A DNA stretch of 64,000 nt from Virgibacillus proomii (GTDB lineage: Bacteria > Bacillota > Bacilli > Bacillales > Amphibacillaceae). Location of the stretch: NCBI RefSeq assembly GCF_900162615.1, contig NZ_FUFN01000010.1, positions 130,149-194,148 of the forward strand, read 5' to 3'. The notes beneath the pieces were generated by a model. The model did not search any database, had not been told where the DNA came from, and worked only from the letters and a program-made list of their open reading frames with translations. The position numbers and the translations under genes were made by a program. Shown one piece after another: positions 17,150-27,600 of the stretch; position 1 is the stretch's first letter, and each line of letters begins with the position of its first letter.

Positions 17150-18997
17150 ATGGATACAACATTATTATCACAAGTAAAATCTGTTCTGTTATCCTTTCCG
17201 CAATATTGGGAAGAAGATACTTTAATTAAAAGCAAAGTAATTGAGGACTTAAGAGATTATAAGGAAGAATTAATTGGTGGATTACTTTCAAATGAAACAA
17301 TAAAAAAAGCCTATTCTTTAAATATAGATGGCAATAACATTTTTAAAATTGATGAATTTATCAGTATGTTACGTTACAAAAATTATTGGGAAAATAGCTA
17401 TACAAAGTACAGCAATGAAATCGGTCTGACAAGTGATGGGAAATATCTGAAATACAATACAGACGTTGTACTCGACTTCCCGCATAAGGATTGTGTACTG
17501 GAAGGTGGCATGACAAAAGAGGATGTTGGTAAAAATGAGGTGTTTTACCACCAAGTATTGGCCAAAGAAGAGATTGATATTATGCTTTCCCCAAAAGTAT
17601 TGACGAGTATTAAAAAATATGATGAAAACGGGGTGCATGAGGTTACCGAATTCAAGAACACGGACAATCTCATTATTAAAGGGAATAACCTAATTGCTTT
17701 ACATACATTGAAAGAACGCTTTGCTGGAAAAGTAAAATTAATTTATATTGATCCGCCTTATAATACTGGGGGAGATAGTTTTAAATACAATGATCGTTTC
17801 AATCATTCAACTTGGCTTACTTTCATGAGGAATAGACTTATGATTGCTAAAGAAATGCTTCACGAGAAAGGTAGTATTTTTATACAGATCGATGATTTTG
17901 AGGATGCTTATTTAAAAGTATTAATGGATGATATATTTGGAAGAGAAAATTTTCGAAACAAAATAACCTGGAAAAGACGCGGGGGGAGTGCAAATCCTAG
18001 TAATAGGTTAAATAACGTTGTTGAATATATTTTGTGGTATGTGAAAGATGTTGACCTTTTTGACTATACACCAGTTTACTCTCTAAATGACGAAAATACT
18101 CAAAAGTATATTAAAGAGAGATTTAATAATATTGATGAAAACGGTAGGAAATATATGAAATCCCCTATTCAAAGCCCAAACTATCGTGAAAACCTTATAT
18201 ATGACTACAAAGGTTATAAAACACCTCCGAAAGGTTATTCTATTTCAAAAGAGGTAATGGAAAGATGGGATAGAGAGGGAAGATTAGCATTCCCAGACGA
18301 TAAAAGTAAAAATATTAATAGAAAAATATATTTAGATGAGTATAAAGGACAACCAATCAATTCTTTATGGAATGATATTTATGTTATTAATCCTATGTCA
18401 AAAGAAAGAACTGAATTTAGTAGCGGACAAAAACCAGAAACTTTAATACAAAGAATTATTCAGATGGTAACAAAAGAAAATGATATTATATTAGATTTCC
18501 ATATGGGATCTGGAACTACACAGTCAGTAGCGATGAAAATGAAGCGACAATTTATTGGTGTTGAACAAATGGATTATATAAACACTATAACCGTACCACG
18601 GCTAAAAAATGTAATTAACGGGGATCAAGGTGGAATATCAAAAGAAGTTAATTGGCAAGGTGGAGGAAGCTTTATCTATGCTGAATTGTACGAACTAAAC
18701 CAACAATTCATAAGCAAAATTCAACAAATCCAGTCCGATGATGAAATCAAAACTATTATTGATGAAATTAAAAATTCAGCATTTCTCGATTTTAAGGTGA
18801 ACATTGAAAAAGTAACAAGTGATGAAGAACACTTTGCTTCACTTTCTTTAGCAGAAAAGAAAGACATTCTAATAAAAGCATTGGACGCTAACCAGATGTA
18901 TTTAAGCTATTCAGAGATTGATGATTCCCAATATGAAATACCCGAAACAGTCAAACAGTTTAACCATTCTTTTTACAATCGTGGTGATAAATCATGA
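17150..18997 (+). CDS. mod: Type III restriction-modification methyltransferase (Mod)
   Basis: 615 residues. DPPYNTGGDSF (about 200-210, catalytic motif IV) comes before the SAM-binding DFHMGSGTT (about 450-458), the beta order of EcoP-type Mod enzymes. The variable middle region (about 230-440) would hold the target-recognition domain. It methylates adenine on one strand of an asymmetric site and is required for restriction too. GGAGG lies upstream. The stop overlaps the res start by ATGA, so the two are coupled. Target site unknown. Confidence 0.95.
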   Translation: MDTTLLSQVKSVLLSFPQYWEEDTLIKSKVIEDLRDYKEELIGGLLSNETIKKAYSLNIDGNNIFKIDEFISMLRYKNYWENSYTKYSNEIGLTSDGKYLKYNTDVVLDFPHKDCVLEGGMTKEDVGKNEVFYHQVLAKEEIDIMLSPKVLTSIKKYDENGVHEVTEFKNTDNLIIKGNNLIALHTLKERFAGKVKLIYIDPPYNTGGDSFKYNDRFNHSTWLTFMRNRLMIAKEMLHEKGSIFIQIDDFEDAYLKVLMDDIFGRENFRNKITWKRRGGSANPSNRLNNVVEYILWYVKDVDLFDYTPVYSLNDENTQKYIKERFNNIDENGRKYMKSPIQSPNYRENLIYDYKGYKTPPKGYSISKEVMERWDREGRLAFPDDKSKNINRKIYLDEYKGQPINSLWNDIYVINPMSKERTEFSSGQKPETLIQRIIQMVTKENDIILDFHMGSGTTQSVAMKMKRQFIGVEQMDYINTITVPRLKNVINGDQGGISKEVNWQGGGSFIYAELYELNQQFISKIQQIQSDDEIKTIIDEIKNSAFLDFKVNIEKVTSDEEHFASLSLAEKKDILIKALDANQMYLSYSEIDDSQYEIPETVKQFNHSFYNRGDKS

Positions 18998-21582
18998 CGA
19001 ATGAAATATTACACAGTCAAATTGAAGATCGATTTAATAGTATTTTTGAAACACCGCCTGATGTGCCCCAATATATTTATGATAATGTTAGTCATGAATT
19101 AAGGCCTTATCAAGAACAGGCGCTACGCCAATTTATTTATACACAACGATCGGATACAGCTGATGTTGCTTTTAACCATCTTTTGTTCCATATGGCAACA
19201 GGTTCAGGGAAAACATTGGTATTAGCTGCAACCATTCTTTATTTATATAAGGAACATGGTCACAAAAACTTTATTTTCTTTGTAAACAGCGACGCTATTA
19301 TCAAAAAAACCTATGATAATCTAACTAATGTGAGTTCTTCCAAATACCTTTTTGATAAAGAAGGTATTGTCATTGATGGCAACCATGTATCTATTCAGGT
19401 AGTGGATACATTTCCATTCAACCCTGCGGGAAACACTATTTACTTAAAACTTACTACGATCCAAAAGTTACATATAGATTTGACCAACCCAAGAGAAAAT
19501 GGGCTGACGTATGAGGCACTAGAAGGAATTAAACTTGTACTTTTAGCGGATGAGGCTCACCATATCAATGTCTTAACGAGAAGTGACAAAAGAAATTTAA
19601 CAACTAAAGAAGCTCAGGAGAGAACATGGGAACACACAGTAAACAGGTTGCTACGCCTTCATCCAGCCAATCGCTTAATTGAATATACGGCAACTATTGA
19701 CTTAAACAATGACTCATTATTTCACAAATACCATAATAAGATTGTTTATCAATACGATCTAAAGAGATTTATGAACGATGGCTATTCAAAAAATGTTGTA
19801 TTACTACGTGCCAATGAAGACGATAACCAAAAAATGTTACATGCCATGCTGTTAAGTCAGTATCGTAAATATATTGCTAAGGAAAATGATATTGATTTGA
19901 AACCGATTATCCTGTTCAAGTCGAATAAGATTGCCATTTCCAAAGAAGCTAATGCAGCGTTTTTCAATATTGTAGATGAACTAACTGTCAGCAAACTACA
20001 ACAAGTGATCGAACATGGTCTGTCAGTCCATCAGAATAAAGGTAGTATTTGGAATCAAATGTTCCAATATTATGGTCGACAAGAATTAACAAAAATTGTT
20101 CAAGATCTTCAATGGGATTTTACTGAACAGACTACAATCAATGCCAATGACAGCTCTTTCTTATCAGAAGAAAATGCTTTGCGTTTAAACACATTGGAAG
20201 ATATGAATAACCCGATTCGTACCATTTTTGCAGTGGCAAAGCTAAATGAGGGCTGGGATGTATTAAACCTCTTTGATATTGTCCGTATCAGTGAAGGGGC
20301 TTCTAACACCAAAACAACAACCGATAGTGAAGCGCAATTGATTGGACGAGGGGCAAGATATTATCCGTTTGAACACAAAGGGGAACAATCATTTATTCGG
20401 CGTTTTGACTTGTCTCCAAGTAATTTGAAAGCTATTGAAACGCTGCATTATCACACAATAAATGAAAATGCCTATATCAAGAACTTGGAGAAATCATTAA
20501 AAGCGGCGAATATTCAGGTGAAAGAGGATCAATTTGATCGCTTGGAAGCAAAGGTTAAACCTAAAATCCGTAAAGCGGACTGGTTTCGACATGGGAAAAT
20601 ATATATCAATAAAGTAGTTCCAACTACGTCTGAGGATTATCAATCTTTTCAGGACTATAATATCTATCCAGTGTATGAAACTGATTATGAAAAATCTGTT
20701 GAACAGAGATATGGTTCTAAACAGGAAGTCATTACTAGCATAAGGAGTCATGTTCAGCCATTAAAAATAGATAAGAGACTCCTGCAAAAAGCAATTCAAC
20801 GGAATAAGTTTTTTCATTTTCATAACTTGAAAGAATATGTCCCAAGCATTTCAGGCATGAAAGAATTTATCGAAAGTCCTGATTTTCTAGGGGGATTATC
20901 CATTCAGGTATCGCTTCCGATAAACCTTACTATTGATGAATTTTCACGCCATCAGCAATTGAAGGTTATTGAGAAATTTCTTGGTTATGCAGAAAAAAAT
21001 ATCCGTTCCAATTATATGAAAGAAAAAGGAACACCGGTATTCGAAGGAGTAGCTTTTCCTGAACTAATCAACGATTACGTTGTAGAAATGAGTAAAATTA
21101 ATAACAAAGTTACTGATTTTGACGAATTCAAAAACCGAAGAAATATGCGTGAATATGATTGGTACATTTATAACCAGGCAATTGTGAATGGACTAGAAAG
21201 CAGTTTCATTGATTTTATCAATGACTATATTGAGCAATTAAAAGAGAAATACACGGATGTTTACCTCATCCGTAATGAGCGGAAAGTGAAAATTGTGGAA
21301 ATCAATGGAACACGGGGATTTATGCCAGATTTTTTGCTGTATTTAAAGGATGACAACTGTACATATCAAGTCTTTTTAGAGCCTAAAGGTAAACATCTTT
21401 ATGATAAGGATCAATGGAAACAGGATTTTATCATGTCGCTGAACGATAACCCAGATGTTGAGATACTGAGTGAAAACGAAGAAATAAGACTTATTGGAAT
21501 TCGATTTTATTCAGATGAACCAGATCTAAAACAAGCTTTTAAGGAAGACTTTACAGAAATGTTAATTGGACAAGAAAAATAA
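18994..21582 (+). CDS. res: Type III restriction enzyme subunit (Res)
   Basis: 862 residues. Superfamily 2 helicase motifs: MATGSGKT (about 67-74), ADEAHH (about 187-192), TATI in ATIDLN, NEGWDV and a QLIGRGARY motif VI (about 448-456). The nuclease domain at the C-terminus shows GFMPDFLLYL then FLEPKGKHL (about 773-798), the PD...ExK motif of Res subunits. Full length, no breaks. It translocates or diffuses along DNA after ATP hydrolysis and cuts when two unmodified sites meet. Coupled to mod and followed by a strong terminator. Confidence 0.95.
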   Translation: MTNEILHSQIEDRFNSIFETPPDVPQYIYDNVSHELRPYQEQALRQFIYTQRSDTADVAFNHLLFHMATGSGKTLVLAATILYLYKEHGHKNFIFFVNSDAIIKKTYDNLTNVSSSKYLFDKEGIVIDGNHVSIQVVDTFPFNPAGNTIYLKLTTIQKLHIDLTNPRENGLTYEALEGIKLVLLADEAHHINVLTRSDKRNLTTKEAQERTWEHTVNRLLRLHPANRLIEYTATIDLNNDSLFHKYHNKIVYQYDLKRFMNDGYSKNVVLLRANEDDNQKMLHAMLLSQYRKYIAKENDIDLKPIILFKSNKIAISKEANAAFFNIVDELTVSKLQQVIEHGLSVHQNKGSIWNQMFQYYGRQELTKIVQDLQWDFTEQTTINANDSSFLSEENALRLNTLEDMNNPIRTIFAVAKLNEGWDVLNLFDIVRISEGASNTKTTTDSEAQLIGRGARYYPFEHKGEQSFIRRFDLSPSNLKAIETLHYHTINENAYIKNLEKSLKAANIQVKEDQFDRLEAKVKPKIRKADWFRHGKIYINKVVPTTSEDYQSFQDYNIYPVYETDYEKSVEQRYGSKQEVITSIRSHVQPLKIDKRLLQKAIQRNKFFHFHNLKEYVPSISGMKEFIESPDFLGGLSIQVSLPINLTIDEFSRHQQLKVIEKFLGYAEKNIRSNYMKEKGTPVFEGVAFPELINDYVVEMSKINNKVTDFDEFKNRRNMREYDWYIYNQAIVNGLESSFIDFINDYIEQLKEKYTDVYLIRNERKVKIVEINGTRGFMPDFLLYLKDDNCTYQVFLEPKGKHLYDKDQWKQDFIMSLNDNPDVEILSENEEIRLIGIRFYSDEPDLKQAFKEDFTEMLIGQEK

Positions 21583-21593
21583 TATTTTTAGCA

Positions 21594-21630
21594 AAGTCCA
21601 CTCTTTTTGGCAGGAGAGTGGGCTTTTTCC
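21594..21630 (+). terminator. Terminator of the type III RM operon
   Basis: AAGTCCACTCT pairs with AGAGTGGGCTT and runs into TTTTT, 12 bases after the res stop. The following gap to 21768 shows a short decayed minus-strand frame (ENEGYKFWLEDEDLYNDLVG) of unknown origin. Confidence 0.85.
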
Positions 21631-21767
21631 TATTATGAAGTGCCATAGGGGTTAATTCACTTAAAATTATTTAATCAGCATGAACATGACTAACATTTAC
21701 CAACAAGATCATTGTACAGATCCTCATCTTCTAACCAGAATTTATAACCTTCATTTTCTTGTAGTAC

Positions 21768-21944
21768 TTAACAAGATTTATTTCGATTATAATAACGCTC
21801 CTTTGCTTTGTCGATAATCTGGTCAATTTCATACTTATAATTTTGTACTTCTTCTTTGGTTGAAGCACCCATTATTTTTTTATTCAAACGGTGAACTTGT
21901 TCTAATTCCTTATCTGACATGACATCTTTAACTCGTTTTTCCAT
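21768..21944 (-). CDS. 58-residue protein related to the N-terminus of the HicB-like neighbour
   Basis: Starts at ATG 21944, three bases after the previous gene ends, and reads MEKRVKDVMSDKELEQVHRL to a stop at 21768. Its start RVKDVMSDKELE matches RVKDVMTDDELE of the adjacent gene, and both continue with a DIDxxIDKAKERYY-like helix. It looks like a tandem duplicate of that N-terminal domain without the HicB part. Function unknown; it may be part of an antitoxin-type complex. Confidence 0.6.
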   Translation of the reverse strand: MEKRVKDVMSDKELEQVHRLNKKIMGASTKEEVQNYKYEIDQIIDKAKERYYNRNKSC

Positions 21945-21946
21945 GA

Positions 21947-22312
21947 TTAGATTTCCCTCTCGTTTTCAACTAGTTCCTCTAAACACAATTCAATTGCTTC
22001 CCTAATATTTTCAGTTGCTTCTAGTAACGTTTTCCCTTGAGAATAACAACCATCAAAATCGGAACATGTTGCTATAAAATAGCCATCTTCATCATGTTCA
22101 TACGACACATTTATCCTTCTTTTCCATTTTTTTCGAAAATAACGATCTTTTGCTTTCTCAATCAGGTTTTCTATATCCTTGTTGTAAAAATTTCGTTTCA
22201 TCTTCGTTGCTGATGTTAAAACAGCATAATTTAATTCCTCAAATTCTTCCAGTTCATCATCAGTCATTACATCTTTAACTCTTATCGGCTTCATGTGATA
22301 AACACACTCCAT
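21947..22312 (-). CDS. HicB-like domain protein with extra N-terminal domain
   Basis: 121 residues. The C-terminal half INVSYEHDEDGYFIATCSDF then DGCYSQGKTLLEATENIREA is the HicB/UPF0150 fold, the RNase-H-like domain of HicAB antitoxins. The N-terminal ~65 residues (KPIRVKDVMTDDELEEFEEL) are not HicB and are shared with the next small gene. No HicA toxin (short, double-stranded-RNA-binding-like) is visible beside it. It may neutralise an unidentified toxin or act alone. A start nearer KPIRV is possible, as the first residues have no strong ribosome site. Confidence 0.7.
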   Translation of the reverse strand: MECVYHMKPIRVKDVMTDDELEEFEELNYAVLTSATKMKRNFYNKDIENLIEKAKDRYFRKKWKRRINVSYEHDEDGYFIATCSDFDGCYSQGKTLLEATENIREAIELCLEELVENEREI

Positions 22313-22506
22313 TTACATTTCTTTAAATTTATTATAGTTCAGCAATATGTAAAACGATATAAAAATGCAGACTAGGGAAAAATCTAATTTATTTTATCAG
22401 CAGGACGCGGATTTAAACCCATTTCCGCAACAATTTATATTCAAATGGTCAATAAAGTTATTATTCGCCAGATAGCAAAAGTTTAAGTTGCCTGATACGT
22501 TTTCAT

Positions 22507-22538
22507 GTGTGGAGATCGTGAATGATCGATCTCCACAC
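22507..22538 (-). terminator. Hairpin after the surface-protein gene
   Basis: GTGTGGAGATCG pairs perfectly with CGATCTCCACAC around an 8-base loop, right at the minus-strand stop codon. No clear T run follows, so termination strength is uncertain. Confidence 0.6.
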
Positions 22539-23431
22539 TATGATTGTTTCTTTTTCCATTTATAATAAACACCGACACCTATTCCCAAAATTAAAACGCT
22601 AATTAAAGCAATTACGAAAAACTTGTTTCCAGAACTGGATTCTTCATCTTCATCATCCATTACTGTTGTTTCGACAACTTCCTCGTCCGTTTCTTCTTCT
22701 TTTTCTTCTTCATCCTCTGATTCTTCAAATCCTAATTGTTTAGCCTCATCTTCTGATATTTCTTGTTCTACTTCCTTACCTTCATCATTTTTTACAACTG
22801 CAACAAACTTATCTCCGTCTTTTTTAATTTCTGCTTTTTTGTCCTTTAATTCTGTAATTGTTAATTTTGTAGATTGCTTGTTATTATTTTGTTTATCATC
22901 AGCTTTTGCAACACTTTTTGTATCTTGTTTTGTATTTGTCGAAGGTGTTGACTTATTTGTTTCCTTTTTAGAATCTGTATTAGGTTTAGTTGGCTTTGGA
23001 TCAGGCTTCGGTTGCGGTTTCGGTTGTGGTTTTGGCTCAGGCTTCGGTTCTGGTTTTGGATCTGCTGGTTTAGGTTTCGGGTTAGGCTTTGGCTCTGGTT
23101 TTGGTTCAGGTTTTGGTTCTTGTTTTAAAGGAATCGTTGTCACCGTTAGATTATGATAGCCTTTTCCACTAATAAGAACTTTTACGACTTCTCCGTTTTT
23201 TACTACTTTTGTTGTAGGACCAATTATCATAAATTCTGAACCATATTCTCCAAATACAGAACCTTTACACGCACCAGTAGCATCTGCATGGTTATATCCA
23301 CTTTTATGTTTATTTGCATCAATGGTAATAGAACAATTCCCTACAACTTCTGCATGTGCTGAACCACTAGGTAAAATCATAGCAATCACTAAACCTAGCA
23401 TCATCATTCCTGTCAATAGTTTTTTAAACAT
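22538..23431 (-). CDS. Secreted membrane-anchored surface protein with Pro-Lys-Glu repeat stalk
   Basis: 297 residues. Residues 1-28 form a signal peptide (cleavage near SAHA-EVV). A small N-terminal domain with two Cys (NCSITIDAN, ATGACKGSV, at about 32 and 58) could be disulfide-bonded. Residues ~105-150 are a KPEPKPEPKP-type repeat that would span the wall. An acidic stretch EESEDEEEKEEETDEE precedes a C-terminal membrane anchor FFVIALISVLILGIGVGVYY and basic end KWKKKQS. There is no LPXTG motif. It probably displays its small head outside the cell, perhaps in adhesion, exclusion or contact functions; unknown. Last gene of a three-gene membrane cluster. Confidence 0.8.
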   Translation of the reverse strand: MFKKLLTGMMMLGLVIAMILPSGSAHAEVVGNCSITIDANKHKSGYNHADATGACKGSVFGEYGSEFMIIGPTTKVVKNGEVVKVLISGKGYHNLTVTTIPLKQEPKPEPKPEPKPNPKPKPADPKPEPKPEPKPQPKPQPKPDPKPTKPNTDSKKETNKSTPSTNTKQDTKSVAKADDKQNNNKQSTKLTITELKDKKAEIKKDGDKFVAVVKNDEGKEVEQEISEDEAKQLGFEESEDEEEKEEETDEEVVETTVMDDEDEESSSGNKFFVIALISVLILGIGVGVYYKWKKKQS

Positions 23432-23518
23432 AATTATCCTCTCCCTTTTGTTCCTGCATTTTTTGTTTAACGCTTTCTGAATCTACAATAACGTGAACAG
23501 TTGTTGCCTTCCTATAAA

Positions 23519-23683
23519 TCACCAAAAGTTATAAGTGGCAATAATTAATCCAAACACGAAATTAAAAATAAGTTGTGCTTGATTTACCTGAACAAATAAA
23601 TCTTTGAACATCAGGTATGGCAATGACACAATGACTAACAATAGACTAATTCCAAATAGAATTGCTCTTTTAAAAACAGTCAT
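23519..23683 (-). CDS. 54-residue two-span membrane protein
   Basis: ATG 23683 overlaps the previous gene's stop (ATGA), with GGGGGTGAAC upstream. Residues 5-25 (RAILFGISLLLVIVSLPYLM) and 37-54 (AQLIFNFVFGLIIATYNFW) are hydrophobic. It is made together with the 125-residue membrane protein. No family recognised; might be a phage-holin-like or accessory subunit, but nothing proves this. Confidence 0.65.
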   Translation of the reverse strand: MTVFKRAILFGISLLLVIVSLPYLMFKDLFVQVNQAQLIFNFVFGLIIATYNFW

Positions 23684-24057
23684 TTCCTTTGTTCACCCCC
23701 ATACCTCCCAAATAAACGGATAACCATTCTGTTATGACTCAACACTCCTACAAAGGCAATAAACATAACGACAGGTCTTAAAATAAAGTTCAAGAAAAGA
23801 AAGGGAATCATTACAATTTCACATATAATTAGTGGTATTGCTGTTCTTGGTGCATATAAAAGTAAAATAGGACTACCAAATAAAAGCCCAATCAACAAAG
23901 CTATTACCATTGACTTCTTTTTTGGGATTTCTCCTGTTTCCCTGTATTCTTGCAACATCTTTCTCTCATTAAATACATCAAACAAAACCCTTGCCCCATA
24001 ACCGACAGCGACTCCATAAGCAGTTTTACGAACGGTTTTTCTACCAAAGCTCCCCAT
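23680..24057 (-). CDS. Membrane protein, unknown, coupled to a small partner
   Basis: 125 residues from ATG 24057 (AAAGGATTG upstream); a longer reading from 24105 lacks a ribosome site. It has a basic N-terminus (MGSFGRKTVRKTAYG), a short soluble stretch, and hydrophobic segments around 52-72 (SMVIALLIGLLFGSPILLLY) and 76-110. Two or three spans. It heads the minus-strand membrane cluster and is divergent from the small RHH-like gene, with shared control sequence between. Confidence 0.65.
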   Translation of the reverse strand: MGSFGRKTVRKTAYGVAVGYGARVLFDVFNERKMLQEYRETGEIPKKKSMVIALLIGLLFGSPILLLYAPRTAIPLIICEIVMIPFLFLNFILRPVVMFIAFVGVLSHNRMVIRLFGRYGGEQRK

Positions 24058-24124
24058 TATTTTCAATCCTTTATTAAATACTAGAAGTAACCTTGATCTT
24101 ATCATTGAAAATCTTCAAAACTAG

Positions 24125-24203
24125 ATATAGTGATAAAAAGGGTCGAAAATCACTATATTTAGTGAATTGTGTAATTGTGTAATTGTGCTATACGTGATAT
24201 AAT
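24125..24203. promoter_or_regulatory. Divergent control region: inverted repeat plus sigma-A promoter
   Basis: ATATAGTGAT (24125-24134) and ATCACTATAT (24149-24158) form a 10-bp inverted repeat. To its right TTGTGT (24175-24180) is 17 bases before TATAAT (24198-24203), with GTGTAATT repeated across the -35 region. The promoter serves the RHH-like gene at 24239, whose product may bind the repeat and control both sides. Confidence 0.65.
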
Positions 24204-24238
24204 TTAATCAATAATATTTTCAAAGGAGGGAAAGCAAA

Positions 24239-24433
24239 ATGTCAAAACCAAATAAGGAAGGAAAGAAACAAGAGTATAAAACCGTACGGATATACCCAAA
24301 AGATTACGTTAGGTTAAGAAGGCTTTCCTTCTCCCAGGACAAGCCAATTGTCCGACTCATTTCAGAAGCTATCGAATTACTAGAAAAGAAGTACGGAAAA
24401 AATTATGACACTTATGACTTGAATGAAGATTAG
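24239..24433 (+). CDS. Small ribbon-helix-helix-like DNA-binding protein
   Basis: 64 residues with a perfect AAAGGAGGG site. A basic N-terminal arm, the single strand YKTVRIYPKDYVRLR and two helices (FSQDKPIVRLISEAIELLEK) match the ribbon-helix-helix pattern used by plasmid copy-control and partition repressors. It lies opposite the membrane cluster and 190 bases ahead of the helicase-nuclease gene, so it could repress either operon. The RHH assignment is by pattern only. Confidence 0.7.
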   Translation: MSKPNKEGKKQEYKTVRIYPKDYVRLRRLSFSQDKPIVRLISEAIELLEKKYGKNYDTYDLNED

Positions 24434-24623
24434 TAAAGAAGATAATGACACTATCCTTTTTATCGGTAGTAAGTTTCCTTATTTAAATTCATATGCTTAT
24501 AAGCAGAGTAGGTCATTTAATCAATAAACAAGTATCAATGTATAATTTAAATAAGAAGTTGTAAGCGGTACCACTAAAATTATAAAGTGAAGAATGATAA
24601 CAATTTAAGAAATAATAGAGTTT

Positions 24624-27600
24624 GTGGTCGTCGATTATTGTACAAGTGAATGGGGGCGAGGGGTTTTGGATATTGTCGAAACAAGGTTTGGAAAAAACAA
24701 ATTTTCTGGCTATCAAGTTGATTCTGAGTATCAAGAATCAGATGTTATAGTATCTAGCTGGAGTAACGGAATACATGAGGTTGTTTCAAAAGGGACAGGT
24801 AGCTCTGGATTGAGAGCACCTCAATTTGGAGCATTATGTTCGATACGCTCGCATTGGACTGTTAGTAAAAGCGCTGCAACAATTGTTATGCCTACAGGAA
24901 CAGGAAAAAGTGAGACAATGCTAGCTACTATTGTCACTGAAAAGATTCCTAAATCGTTAATTATCGTTCCTTCTAATTTATTGAGAAGTCAAATTTATGA
25001 GAAGGCTAAATCATTTGGCATTCTATATGAAATCGGTATGCTTAGTTCAGAAATTATACCACCTAATGTTTTTCTGCTTGGGGAAGGTATTAAAGAGAAA
25101 GAAAAATTTGAGGAAATTGTTATGAGGTCTAATGTAATAATTACCACTATGACGCTGGCCTCAAGAATGTCTCAACAATTTATTTCATTTTTATCTGATA
25201 ATATAGATGTGCTTTTCGTTGATGAAGCACATCACGTTAGTTCCAAAACATGGTCGTCCTTCAAAGAGTCGTTTAATAATAATAGAATTTTACAATTTAC
25301 AGCGACACCTTTTAGAGAAGATGGTAAAAAAATCGATGGTAATATATTGTATAATTTCCCCCTTCGGTTAGCTCAAGAACAGGGATATTTTAAAGAGATA
25401 GATTTTGTTCCTATTGAGGAATTTGATGAAAGAAAAGTTGATTTATCTATCGCAAGAAAAGCTATCCACGTATTGGGGAAAGATATAGGAGAGGGGTATC
25501 AACATATATTACTCGTCAGAGCCAATAAAGTAAAGCGGGCAGAGGAATTATTCTCGGAAGTCTACCAAAAATTCTATAAGAGGTTTAATCCTGTATTAAT
25601 TACTAGTAAGCAAACTACTCGTGAAAAACAAGAAAGAATGAAATTATTGCAAAATTATTCATCAAAAATTGTGGTGTGTGTTGATATGTTTGGTGAGGGG
25701 ATTGACATCCCTAACCTTAAAATTGCCGCAATCCATGACAAGTACAAATCAATGCCTATAACGCTACAATTTATTGGTCGTTTTGCTAGAAGTAAAAATG
25801 GATTAGGAAACGCAAAATTAATTACTAATATCGCAGATGATAATATAGCAGAATCCTTACAAGACTTATATGATAAAGATGCGGATTGGAATAAGCTTTT
25901 ACCTAGAAAATCAAATGAATACATTGATAAAGAAGTTTCTTTGCAAAGGTTAATTGATGGATTTAACAGTAATGAGCTAGAAGACATCAGTTTGATACAA
26001 ATGAAACCAAAGGTTAGTATGGTTGCATATCAAATTGATGATAAGGTATGGGATTGGAAAAATTGGGAGAGTGTATTTGATCCAGACCAATGTAGGTGTT
26101 ACGTCAATGAGGAAGAAAAGATTTTAATAATTATTGAACCTAGAGAAGTAAATGTTAGGTGGACTACCCAACAAAATCTAAATAATTTAGAATGGAATTT
26201 TTACCTGGTTTATTGGAATGTCAAGAAAAAGTCGGCTTTTTTAAATGCATCTGATTTATCCAAAGGTTTTAAACTACTAAAAAATATCTTTCTCACGGAA
26301 CCAACCACTATTAATAATGAGCAAGTATTTAAATGCTTACACGGGATAAAAAGGTTATCGTTAGGTACAGTTGGTTTAAATAGCGGAATTGATGGGCCTA
26401 TCAGATATAAAATGTTTGCAGGGATTGATGTAGCAGAAGGAATTTCTGAATCAAACAAAGCAAACAGTTACAAATCAAATGTTTTTGGGCATGGATATGA
26501 CGGCAACGGTAAGGTAAGTATCGGATGCTCGTATAAGGGGACTATTTGGTCAAGGTGGGTTGAAAGTATAGATTATTGGAAAAGTTGGTGTAATCAAATT
26601 TTAGATAAACTTTTAGATCCTACTATTGATGTAAAGGATATTATGGAAGGTGTATTAGTTCCAGAAGTAATAGACCAAATTCCAGAAAAACATCCTTACA
26701 GAATAGACTGGCCGAATGACTTAGAATTTGAAACAGATCGTAAAATAACTTTATCAAATATTACGGGCGAGTACGATATATCCAATGTTGATATATTGCT
26801 GGATGAAGTACAAAAATCTCAGGGGATAATCCATTTTTCAGTAGGAAATGAATATTTTAAAGAAAGATTTAGTTTTGAAATAGAATCCAAAAAAACTACA
26901 TTTAAATCTAAGGGGAACGTAACTACTGAAATAAAAATTGGAAATGGCACATTTGTTAGATTACCAGATTTCTTTCAAAATAATTCCCCTACAATCTGGT
27001 TTGTGGACGGTTCTTCTATTCAAGGTAATATTTTGGTTGAATTGAAGAAAGAAGGATTGACTGAATTTCCCAATTCCTCTATTCATTATTGGGATTGGGA
27101 AAGTTTAGGCGTAGATATAAAAGTTGAATCACAACGTGATCAGAAAACTTATGATATAAGAGAAAATTCGATTCAATATAATGTAATTAGAGAATTAAAT
27201 GGAACTGGTGATTATAGCATAATATTTGATGATGATGGAGCTGGAGAAATTGCAGACATTGTTGCTATTGCTGAACAGGAAAAATCCATTCGTATTGACT
27301 TTTTCCATTGTAAGTACTCACACAGAAAAAAACCCGGTTCACGAGTTGGGGATTTATACGAAGTTTGTGGACAAGCGGATAAATCAGTTTTCTGGAAGCA
27401 AGATCCTATAGGTATGATTGGTCGAATGATCCACAGAGAAAACCTTCGTATTAGAGAAAATAAGCCATCGAGATTTGAAAAAGGTGACATTACAGCATTA
27501 AAAGCAATAAAAAATAAACTCTTAATACAACCATCAGAACTGCATATTATGATCGTCCAGCCTGGTGTCAATGGAGCAGAAATTACTAAAGAAATGCATA

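Noticed and set aside
22623..23156. 177-codon Ser/Gly-rich frame on the plus strand
   Set aside because: It is the mirror of the Pro-Lys-Glu repeat and acidic region of the surface protein on the minus strand, with no ribosome site.
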